Assembly: GCA_021776415.1 (NCBI GenBank)
Contig: JAJFFY010000034.1
Location: forward strand, 1 to 64,000
Direction of reading: 5' to 3'
Length of the DNA stretch: 64,000 nt
Origin: Hyphococcus sp.
Lineage (GTDB): Bacteria; Pseudomonadota; Alphaproteobacteria; Caulobacterales; Parvularculaceae
In this document: piece by piece, positions 19,153-26,361 of the stretch
Layout of the letters: every line of letters begins with the position of its first letter
Position numbering within the stretch: the stretch's first letter is position 1
The notes under the pieces: generated by a model
What the model saw: only the letters and a program-made list of their open reading frames with translations
What the model was told of the DNA's origin: nothing
The model's database searches: none
Program-made: the position numbers and the translations under genes

Positions 19153-21469
19153 CGTCTTCGATCCCCATTCGTTCCGCCGACAGGACGGTCGGCGCGGCGC
19201 GAACCCCCGCCAGCGCCTGCGTCAATTGACGGGCGTCTTTGACTTCAACGTCCATCACAATATCGATAAATTCCTTGGAGCGATTCTGCAGGCGCATGCT
19301 GGCAATCGAAATGCCATAGCGCGCGATAATCCCGGCGATTTCGCTGAGGACGCCGACGCCGTTCTGCACCGTCACGATGAGACGCGCGAACGCGCTCAGA
19401 TGATCCGAATCATTGTCGCGCCATTTCAGATCGAGCCAGTGGCTTTGCGGCGGGTCGTCTCTGGCGAGCTGTTCGCAGTGGATCGTGTGAACGGTGATGC
19501 CGCCATCGTCGCCGCGAATGCCGACGATACGCTCGCCCGGCAGCGGCGTGCAGCACCGCGCCATGCGAACCGAGACGCCGGGCGTAAGCCCGGCAATGGC
19601 GACGCTGGGCTTGAACTCCTTCAGGCTCGCCGGGCGGATTTCCCCCTCGCTCGCCGCCGAGGCGCCAGGATAAACCGCCTCAATCAAATCGTTCACCGGC
19701 AAGTCCCCGCGGCCGATGCTGACGAGCACGTCTTCGACGGATTTCTTGCCGAGCTTTCTGAGGCCCGCGCGCACGCCCTTGAGCGAAAACTGGAGATGCG
19801 CGCCGATAAAAACACTCTCCGCAATCGACCGGCCCAGAGCCAGATGTTCGTCATATTGCATCTTCTTGATGCGGCGGCGGATGGCGCTGCGCGCCCGGCC
19901 CGAGACGGCAATGATTTCCCATTCCGCTGGCACCGGCGCATTTTCCGAGCGCAAGACCTCAACCACGTCGCCGGTCTCCAACAGGGTGCGCAAAGGGCGC
20001 TGTATACCGTTGATTTTGGCGCCAATACACTGATCGCCAACATCGGTATGCACGCCATAGGCAAAATCCAGCGCCGTTGCGCCCTTGGGCAGCGCGATTA
20101 CGCGGCTCTTCGGCGTGAAGCAGAAAACCTGATCTTGAAACAACTCTAGCTTGGCATATTGCAAAGCTTCCTCGAGATCTTCTCCACCTTGAAACATTTC
20201 GACCAGCCGGCGTGGCGTCTCATAGGGGTCGTATTGTTTAGGACCGACAATTTCAACGCTGGCGCCATGGCCGCCCGCGTCTTTATATTGCCAGTGCGCG
20301 GCAACGCCGCGTTCGGCGGTTTCATGCATTTCATAAGTGCGTATCTGGATCTCAATGCGCTGGCGACGGCCGTCGCGCCATGGCGGACCGACCACGGCGG
20401 TATGAACGGAGCGGTAATTATTCGGCTTCGGTGCAGAGATATAATCGTCAAATTCCGACGGTATCATGCGCCAGCTGGAATGAATGATCCCGAGCGAGCG
20501 ATAGCAATCCTGCACAGTGTCAACCAGCACACGGAAAGCATAAATATCGGCCAGTTCGTCAAACGACACATTCTTATGCTGCATTTTTCGCCAGATCGAA
20601 TAGGCGCGTTTTTCGCGGCTATAGACCTGTGCATCAAGCCCTTCAGCCTCAAGCTTTTGACGGAGCACATTGGCAAGCTCCACTACGCCGCCAACCGAGT
20701 GCTGATGTAACTCATCAAGACGCCGGCTGATGGTTGCATAAGCGTCAGCGCTTAATTCGCGAAAGGCGATGTCTTCCAACTCTTCGCGAAACCGCTGCAC
20801 CCCGATGCGCCCGGCGAGCGGCGCATAAATCTCCATCGTCTCAAGCGAGATACGCTGTCGCTTCTCAGGATTCGAAATATAATGGAGCGTACGCATATTG
20901 TGCAGACGGTCGGCAAGCTTGACCAGCAAAACGCGCACATCGTCCGCCATGGCGACAACAAATTTGCGGAAGTTTTCCGCCTGTTTGCTGGCCTCATCGC
21001 GCAGTTCTATGCGCGAAAGTTTGGTAACCCCATCCACAAGCCGTGCGATCTCTTCGCCGAAATGCGATTGGATATCGCTGATTGTATAGTCGGTATCTTC
21101 AACAACATCGTGCAGCAGCGCGGTGACCACGGTTGCTGGATCAGCGCGCAGTTCGGTCAGGATCGCCGCCACAGCAAGGGGATGGGAAAAATACGGATCG
21201 CCCGAATGCCGCGTCTGGTCGCCATGGGCTTTCAAGGCAAAAATATAGGCGCGATTGAGTATATCTTCGTCGGCGCCAGGATCATAGGCCCGCACAAGGT
21301 CGACAAGCTCGGTCTGCCGGATAAAGCCAACCGGGTGCGACGCCTTACGCGGCGGCGAGCCATTGGTTTTATTTTCGAAATTGTGCGCCTCGCGCGGTGC
21401 AGAACTATCTTGCGGCTTTTGCGCAGGACCGGTGTCGGTTTTTGAATTGGCCGTCAGTTTATCAGCCAT
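19139..21469 (-). CDS. rsh: RelA/SpoT-family (p)ppGpp synthetase/hydrolase (Rsh)
   Basis: Stringent-response enzyme, 776 residues. Domains: an N-terminal extension rich in Ser/Pro (1-45), an HD hydrolase (about 70-200) with His120/Asp121 in LLHDVVEDT and LADRLHNMRT, the synthetase domain (about 290-400) with NYRSVHTAVVGP, TGS (about 440-505) and a C-terminal ACT domain (about 690-765). Both catalytic halves look intact. The residues before the synthetase loop read SEFDDYIS (E339-D342). This is the EXDD form reported for monofunctional RelA, whereas bifunctional enzymes usually have RXKD. The gene lies between rpoZ and pyrE, as in many alphaproteobacteria. Confidence 0.94.
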   Translation of the reverse strand: MADKLTANSKTDTGPAQKPQDSSAPREAHNFENKTNGSPPRKASHPVGFIRQTELVDLVRAYDPGADEDILNRAYIFALKAHGDQTRHSGDPYFSHPLAVAAILTELRADPATVVTALLHDVVEDTDYTISDIQSHFGEEIARLVDGVTKLSRIELRDEASKQAENFRKFVVAMADDVRVLLVKLADRLHNMRTLHYISNPEKRQRISLETMEIYAPLAGRIGVQRFREELEDIAFRELSADAYATISRRLDELHQHSVGGVVELANVLRQKLEAEGLDAQVYSREKRAYSIWRKMQHKNVSFDELADIYAFRVLVDTVQDCYRSLGIIHSSWRMIPSEFDDYISAPKPNNYRSVHTAVVGPPWRDGRRQRIEIQIRTYEMHETAERGVAAHWQYKDAGGHGASVEIVGPKQYDPYETPRRLVEMFQGGEDLEEALQYAKLELFQDQVFCFTPKSRVIALPKGATALDFAYGVHTDVGDQCIGAKINGIQRPLRTLLETGDVVEVLRSENAPVPAEWEIIAVSGRARSAIRRRIKKMQYDEHLALGRSIAESVFIGAHLQFSLKGVRAGLRKLGKKSVEDVLVSIGRGDLPVNDLIEAVYPGASAASEGEIRPASLKEFKPSVAIAGLTPGVSVRMARCCTPLPGERIVGIRGDDGGITVHTIHCEQLARDDPPQSHWLDLKWRDNDSDHLSAFARLIVTVQNGVGVLSEIAGIIARYGISIASMRLQNRSKEFIDIVMDVEVKDARQLTQALAGVRAAPTVLSAERMGIEDDEQL

Positions 21470-21549
21470 TTCCCATCGGCCATTTTCGCGGCGCGTTCAA
21501 AAACTTTCCGGCGAAACGCTGCCGGTATGTGTGCTCTCTTCTTTGACCC

Positions 21550-21915
21550 TTAGCCCTTGGGCAATGTCTGCGGGGTCGTCATCCCGGCAGCCTGGATCGC
21601 CTTGAGGTAATCATCTTCATTCATCTGATCAAATTCCGGCGCATCAGCGCGTTCGGACCCGGCTTCCGTCTCTTCGCCCTCGTCGTACTCAACCTGTTTC
21701 TGCAGCGATTGCACCAACTCTTCGTCAAGCTCGGTTGGCTCAAGCGCGGTTTCGGCAATTTCGCGAAGCGCCACGACCGGGTTCTTGTCATTGTCGCGAT
21801 CGACCAGGAGCGGCGCGCCGGAGGCAAGAATACGGGCGCGATGCGCCGCCAAAAGGACGAGGTCAAAGCGGTTGGTAACCTGCTCGACGCAATCTTCTAC
21901 CGTGACGCGGGCCAT
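21550..21915 (-). CDS. rpoZ: RNA polymerase omega subunit
   Basis: Small subunit that assists RNA polymerase assembly, 121 residues. The conserved opening [28 protein letters not shown] is clear, followed by the usual [11 protein letters not shown] helix and an acidic C-terminal tail. It is adjacent to and upstream of rsh, the common proteobacterial arrangement linking the ppGpp synthetase with a polymerase subunit that forms part of a ppGpp site. Confidence 0.95.
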   Translation of the reverse strand: MARVTVEDCVEQVTNRFDLVLLAAHRARILASGAPLLVDRDNDKNPVVALREIAETALEPTELDEELVQSLQKQVEYDEGEETEAGSERADAPEFDQMNEDDYLKAIQAAGMTTPQTLPKG

Positions 21916-21997
21916 TCAAGTCTCCTGATAATCGAACTAGCTGAGATATCGCCCCTCCTGGCGAGATACAAGCGCTGCAATGCAAAAAACCGCCAAA

Positions 21998-22504
21998 TTA
22001 TCGTAATATTTGCTGCGCCGCACGCACCGGCAGGGCGGCCAGCATTTCACGCACCGTTTTACCGGTTTCCGGCGAGCGCCAGTCAGGGGCGATATCGGCC
22101 AGCGGGGCGAGCACGAATTCCCGCTCCGCCAGGCGCGGGTGCGGCAGCTGAAAGCCGGCGCCGCTGCCCACAGCGCCCTGACCATCACGGCATTCCTGGC
22201 CATAGGCAATGAGATCGAGATCAAGCGTGCGCGGCGCGTTTTTACGCCGGCGCAACCGTCCAAACCCTGCCTCAATCGCATGCAACACCGCCAGCAGGGC
22301 CTCGGGCCCAAGATCGGTCTCAATGGCTGCCGCGGCATTCACAAATGGCGGCTCGGTCGCATAGGGCCAGGCGGGCGTGTGGTACAAGGGGGAGACTACG
22401 CGCAGATCCGTGAGCCGCCCCAACGCAGAAAAGGCGCTTAAAACAATCTGTTGCGAATCAATGCCGCAAAAAGGCAAACTCGAACCGGCGGCGATCAGGA
22501 TCAT
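21998..22504 (-). CDS. folK: 6-hydroxymethyl-7,8-dihydropterin pyrophosphokinase
   Basis: Transfers pyrophosphate from ATP to 6-hydroxymethyl-dihydropterin in folate synthesis, 168 residues. Motifs are SPLYHTPAWP near residue 38, EAGFGRLRRRKNAPRTLDLDLI in the catalytic loop with the Mg-binding DLDLI, and PHPRLAEREFVLAPL. It lies upstream of rpoZ with an 82-base gap and is divergent from the NYN-domain gene. Confidence 0.94.
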   Translation of the reverse strand: MILIAAGSSLPFCGIDSQQIVLSAFSALGRLTDLRVVSPLYHTPAWPYATEPPFVNAAAAIETDLGPEALLAVLHAIEAGFGRLRRRKNAPRTLDLDLIAYGQECRDGQGAVGSGAGFQLPHPRLAEREFVLAPLADIAPDWRSPETGKTVREMLAALPVRAAQQILR

Positions 22505-22569
22505 TTTTCAACCTTTGGATAAACGACGCCACACGAAAACCGATATAAAAAGCAATATTTGAGGCATTT

Positions 22570-23205
22570 ATGGCAGATTTCTTAGGACTGCGCGAAACCG
22601 AAAGAACCGCATTCTTTATCGACGGCGCCAATCTCTATAAAGCCGCGCGCAACCTTAATTTTGATATTGATTACAAAAACTTGCTGGCGAAAACGAAATT
22701 AGGCTGTCAGCTTTTGCGGGCCTCCTATTATACCGCCATTCAAGAAGATCGCGATCAGGATTACTCCCCGCTCCGCCCCCTCGTCGATTGGCTCGATTAC
22801 AATGGCTACACCATGGTCACCAAGACCACGCGGGAATTTACCGACCAGCAGGGCCGCAAGCGATTTAAAGGCTCAACCGATATCGAATTGGTCGTCGATA
22901 TGCTGCTGCTCGCCGACCGGCTCGACCATATCATCATCTTCAGCGGCAATGGCGATTTCCGCCGCGCCATCGAAGCGGTGCAAGCCAAGGGCGTGCGCGT
23001 CACTGTGGTCTCGACCGTCAAGTCCTCGCCGCCGATGGCGTCCGACGATCTGCGCCGTCAGGCCGACAGTTTTATCGACCTCGCCGATCTGGAAAAGGTC
23101 ATCGGCCGGTCTGCCCCGCCGGCGCGCAAGCCGCGTGCGGAGAAGTCAGATTACGACGATGATTATGAAGATGAATTCGACGATGAGTTTGAAGATATAG
23201 ACTAA
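22570..23205 (+). CDS. NYN-domain protein (LabA/DUF88 type), predicted RNase
   Basis: 211 residues with a PIN-like NYN fold. FFIDGANLYKAARNL supplies the first catalytic aspartate, GSTDIELVVDMLLLAD the second, and IFSGNGDFRRAIEAVQAKG the third, so the metal-binding site appears complete. The C-terminus is a long Asp/Glu/Tyr acidic tail (about 192-211). GAGG precedes the ATG at good spacing. It is followed 10 bases later by a uracil-DNA glycosylase gene, suggesting co-expression. An RNA-cleavage role is inferred from the family; the target is unknown. Confidence 0.9.
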   Translation: MADFLGLRETERTAFFIDGANLYKAARNLNFDIDYKNLLAKTKLGCQLLRASYYTAIQEDRDQDYSPLRPLVDWLDYNGYTMVTKTTREFTDQQGRKRFKGSTDIELVVDMLLLADRLDHIIIFSGNGDFRRAIEAVQAKGVRVTVVSTVKSSPPMASDDLRRQADSFIDLADLEKVIGRSAPPARKPRAEKSDYDDDYEDEFDDEFEDID

Positions 23206-23215
23206 GGATATACAT

Positions 23216-23887
23216 TTGAGCGATCGCCATGCGATAGACCCTGCGCCCGACTGCGCGCTTTGTCCGCGGCTTGCCAATTTTCGCGCCGAAAACAAATCCG
23301 CCTATCCGGATTATTTTAACGCCCCTGCGCCGTCTTTCGGGTCGCGCAATGCATCGCTTCTCATTGTCGGCCTCGCGCCTGGCCTACATGGCGCCAACCG
23401 CACCGGGCGGGCCTTCACTGGCGATGCTTCTGGCGACTTGCTTTATGCAACGCTGGCAAAATTCGGGTTTTCCAATGATCGTTATGCATCGGCAGCAAAT
23501 GACGGATTGCGGCTTAATAAAACAGCGATCACAAATGCAGTCCGCTGTCTGCCGCCAGGCAACAAGCCCAATGGCCTGGAAATCAGGACTTGCCGGTCAT
23601 TTTTAACAAACCAGATCAAGCACATGAAAAAACTACGCACGATTTTGTGCCTCGGCCGCATCGCCCACGCCTCCACCATTGCCGCCCTCGACATCAAGCA
23701 GAAAGCGGCGCCGTTCAGCCATGGCGCCCGCCACCCGGTTCCGGGCACGCAAATCATTCTGTTCGACAGCTATCATTGCTCCCGATACAACACCAATACC
23801 GGGCGACTGACCGCCCAAATGTTCGAAAACGTGTTCGCAACGATGAAAACCTGTATAGAAACAGCGCCCGCAATCGCGGCCGAATAA
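23216..23887 (+). CDS. Uracil-DNA glycosylase, family 5 (UDGb-like)
   Basis: Base-excision-repair glycosylase with an iron-sulphur cluster, 223 residues. CALCPRL near residue 14 and later cysteines (RCLPPGNKP, TCRSFL) are the expected 4Fe-4S ligands. Motif A is IVGLAPGLHGANRTGRAF and motif B SYHCSRYNTNTGRLT, which match family 5 rather than family 4. The start codon is TTG at 23216, supported by AAGGA eight bases upstream and the absence of an ATG before the conserved cysteines. A Cys replaces the Pro usually found after the motif-B His. Confidence 0.88.
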   Translation: MSDRHAIDPAPDCALCPRLANFRAENKSAYPDYFNAPAPSFGSRNASLLIVGLAPGLHGANRTGRAFTGDASGDLLYATLAKFGFSNDRYASAANDGLRLNKTAITNAVRCLPPGNKPNGLEIRTCRSFLTNQIKHMKKLRTILCLGRIAHASTIAALDIKQKAAPFSHGARHPVPGTQIILFDSYHCSRYNTNTGRLTAQMFENVFATMKTCIETAPAIAAE

Positions 23888-23910
23888 GATACCGGCGGAG
23901 AGAGCTTGCC

Positions 23911-24378
23911 ATGCCCAGAAATTGGGGCCTGCCTGCGAAGGACCAGCACGCTGCGTTCATCAACGCAAAGACCGCAAAGCCGTTGCTGACGCTAGTTGTC
24001 TCGGCAATATTCGGCGTGATCGGCGCGTCGGTTGCAGCGGTCAGCTTTGCTCAGGCGCGCGCGCTTTTACCAGACCTTTTTCATGGCGCGAGCTTGGTCC
24101 CCGCCGTTATCGCGGCAGGTTTTGGCTGCTGGAGCTACATCTGGCTGGCGCGGCCGCGTTTTGCCGCCCAATTCTCCGGCCAGGGCGATGCGTTTTCAGG
24201 CCTGTTGCGGTTTTACATGCGCGCTGCAATTGGGTTGTTTGTGGTTTTAATCGTCGGACAAAATGCCCACATCCTGACGCCGGATATCATCGGTGTACTG
24301 TTGTTATGCACATCCGGCGGCGCCGGCGCCGCGGCGGCGTTCCAGACAGTGCTCGCCTTTGTTCCTTATTATGAATAG
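23911..24378 (+). CDS. Small polytopic membrane protein of unknown function
   Basis: 155 residues from the ATG at 23911, preceded by GGCGGAGAGAG. Four hydrophobic segments at about 24-46, 58-78, 100-120 and 125-148 indicate an integral membrane protein. The N-terminal 20 residues are hydrophilic. No family motif was recognised. It follows the glycosylase gene by 23 bases on the same strand and may be cotranscribed, without a functional hint. Confidence 0.75.
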   Translation: MPRNWGLPAKDQHAAFINAKTAKPLLTLVVSAIFGVIGASVAAVSFAQARALLPDLFHGASLVPAVIAAGFGCWSYIWLARPRFAAQFSGQGDAFSGLLRFYMRAAIGLFVVLIVGQNAHILTPDIIGVLLLCTSGGAGAAAAFQTVLAFVPYYE

Positions 24379-24399
24379 CCAACACCGCTTCGCTGCGCG

Positions 24400-24879
24400 C
24401 TAAATCCAGCGCCTCGTCTTTGTGCGGTAGTGATCATAGTCCGGCCCGAACCTACGCGCGAGATAGGCTTCCTCCGGCGGGATGACAAAGAAATTGAAAA
24501 TAACACCTGAGGCGATGGTGGTTGCGATGATCCACGCATTGAGTGTTGCAACGCCAAACCCGACGCCGAACATCATCATCGCCAGATAAATTGGATTGCG
24601 CGAATAGCGGTAAACACCGTCGGTAAAGAGCTTACGCGAGGGCGTACCCGGAGGTAATGTTTCGCCAGCCTCGGCAAAAGCTGAAATCGCCGCGACCACA
24701 AGCGCGACTGCGCAAAGCAATAAGAAACCGCCCACGCCTTCAGCAAATACGCGCGGCATGGCGAGCCAGCCGCCAGCGAAAACGCGAATGATGTAACCGA
24801 TCAACAGCGCCGAGAAAAACACCGTAGGTGGATGGATCGAGACATGCGGGTGGTCTTCATCATTTGTGCTCATCGTCAT
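24400..24879 (-). CDS. Isoprenylcysteine carboxyl methyltransferase-like membrane protein
   Basis: 159-residue integral membrane methyltransferase-like protein (ICMT/PEMT fold). Hydrophobic segments at about 20-38, 45-68 and 100-128 frame the [15 protein letters not shown] motif. The C-terminal [19 protein letters not shown] block completes the SAM-binding region. The substrate in bacteria is generally unknown. It overlaps the smpB stop by four bases (ATGA), so it is coupled to smpB. Confidence 0.85.
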   Translation of the reverse strand: MTMSTNDEDHPHVSIHPPTVFFSALLIGYIIRVFAGGWLAMPRVFAEGVGGFLLLCAVALVVAAISAFAEAGETLPPGTPSRKLFTDGVYRYSRNPIYLAMMMFGVGFGVATLNAWIIATTIASGVIFNFFVIPPEEAYLARRFGPDYDHYRTKTRRWI

Positions 24880-25349
24880 CCTCTGTCACGCAATAGCCGC
24901 TGCTTTGACCGCGCCCAGTCCCGGTCTTTGGAGGTTTCGCGCTTGTCATGCATCTTTTTACCCTGGCCGATGCCGATTTCCAGCTTGGCCATGCCGCGTG
25001 CGTTAAAGTACAACCGCAGCGGCACCAACGTGAAGCCTTTTCGTTCAACCGCCTGGACCAACCGCACCATCTCACGCTTGTGCAGCAGGAGTTTACGCGG
25101 CCGTTTGGGTTCGTGGTTCTGGCGGTTGCCAGCGGAATATTCCGGAATGTTGGCATTGATCAACCAGATCTCGCCATTCTCCGGCGAGGCGTAGCTCTCG
25201 GCAATATTGACCTTGCCTTCGCGCATCGCCTTCACTTCGGTGCCAGTCAGCACAATGCCAACCTCGAGCACCTCATTGATCAAATAATCAAAACGCGCCC
25301 GGCGGTTTACTGCGATGACTTTCCTGTTGTCATTCTTTGTGTCGGCCAT
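24876..25349 (-). CDS. smpB: SsrA-binding protein SmpB
   Basis: Binds tmRNA and delivers it to stalled ribosomes, 157 residues. Conserved blocks are [30 protein letters not shown]-type [16 protein letters not shown], and a basic C-terminal tail that enters the mRNA channel. The ATG at 25349 overlaps the dapA stop by one base. The tmRNA gene itself is not in this window. Confidence 0.96.
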   Translation of the reverse strand: MADTKNDNRKVIAVNRRARFDYLINEVLEVGIVLTGTEVKAMREGKVNIAESYASPENGEIWLINANIPEYSAGNRQNHEPKRPRKLLLHKREMVRLVQAVERKGFTLVPLRLYFNARGMAKLEIGIGQGKKMHDKRETSKDRDWARSKQRLLRDRG

Positions 25350-26230
25350 CAATCAATCAGACCCAGACCTTCAAGCGCGGCGCGGACTTTAGCCTTTGCC
25401 ACATCGCTGGGCGGCGTCATTGGCAGGCGCACTTCGTTTGTGCATAGGCCCATCAATGACAGGGCGTATTTCGTCGGGCCCGGCGACACATCGCTAAACA
25501 ACGCCTCGATCAATGGCGCGAGCCGGTCCTGAAGCACCAGTGCAGCGCTAAAATCTCCACGCAATGTTGCGTTCTGCATTTCCGCGCAAAGACCCGGCGC
25601 AACATTGGACGCCACCGAAATACAGCCTCGCCCGCCCATCGCATTAAAGCCGACCGCGGTCATGTCCTCGCCGGACAGTTGTACAAAATCCCCCTCGCAA
25701 TAAAGCCGTTGCAGCGCCACACGCGCAAGGTCCGCGGTTGCATCCTTGACGCCGACGATCCTCGGCAATCTCGACAACCGCGCCAGCGTCTCAACAGAAA
25801 GGCTGACTGTCGTGCGCGCCGGAATATTGTAAATGATAATTGGCATGTCAGTGGCGCTATGAAGCGCCTGATAATGCCCGATTAGACCGGCTTGATTGGG
25901 GCGATTATAATACCCCGTCACCGCAAGAATGGCGTCGGCGCCGAACTTTTGCACCCGCTGCGCCATGGAGATGGCATAGGCGGTATCGTTGGATCCGGCC
26001 CCGGCGATCACCGGCGCACGCCCGGCCGACGCCTCAACACAGAGCCGGACGACCCGCTCGTGCTCAGGGTCTGACAAAGTCGCAGATTCGCCAGTCGTGC
26101 CCACCGGCACCAGTGCCTGTGTACCCGCATCGACTTGAATATTAACCATTTTCTGGAAAGCATCATCATCGATGCGGCCATCTTTGAAGGGCGTAACGAG
26201 GGCGGTGATGGACCCTTTAATTTGGTTCAT
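25349..26230 (-). CDS. dapA: 4-hydroxy-tetrahydrodipicolinate synthase
   Basis: Condenses pyruvate with aspartate semialdehyde, the first step to lysine and meso-diaminopimelate, 293 residues. [22 protein letters not shown] and the Schiff-base lysine in [11 protein letters not shown] are all present. It is upstream of smpB, a common alphaproteobacterial pair. Its promoter lies in the 131-base region shared with the divergent lytic transglycosylase, so both genes feed cell-wall metabolism from one intergenic region. Confidence 0.96.
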   Translation of the reverse strand: MNQIKGSITALVTPFKDGRIDDDAFQKMVNIQVDAGTQALVPVGTTGESATLSDPEHERVVRLCVEASAGRAPVIAGAGSNDTAYAISMAQRVQKFGADAILAVTGYYNRPNQAGLIGHYQALHSATDMPIIIYNIPARTTVSLSVETLARLSRLPRIVGVKDATADLARVALQRLYCEGDFVQLSGEDMTAVGFNAMGGRGCISVASNVAPGLCAEMQNATLRGDFSAALVLQDRLAPLIEALFSDVSPGPTKYALSLMGLCTNEVRLPMTPPSDVAKAKVRAALEGLGLID

Positions 26231-26361
26231 GAGCTCATTTTTCTGAATTGTGACCGATCGATAACGTCCTATTTCAAAATCAGCAAGAGACGGGCTATTT
26301 TGAACCGGTGCGCTTTAGGGTACGCTAGCAAAGCTGCGTTCGTTGTGTGGGAGAAGTGGAA

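Noticed and set aside
19088-20149. Open frame of 353 codons on the plus strand opposite rsh
   Set aside because: It is antisense to conserved rsh domains (ACT, TGS), has no family-like segments and reflects high GC content in the opposite frame.
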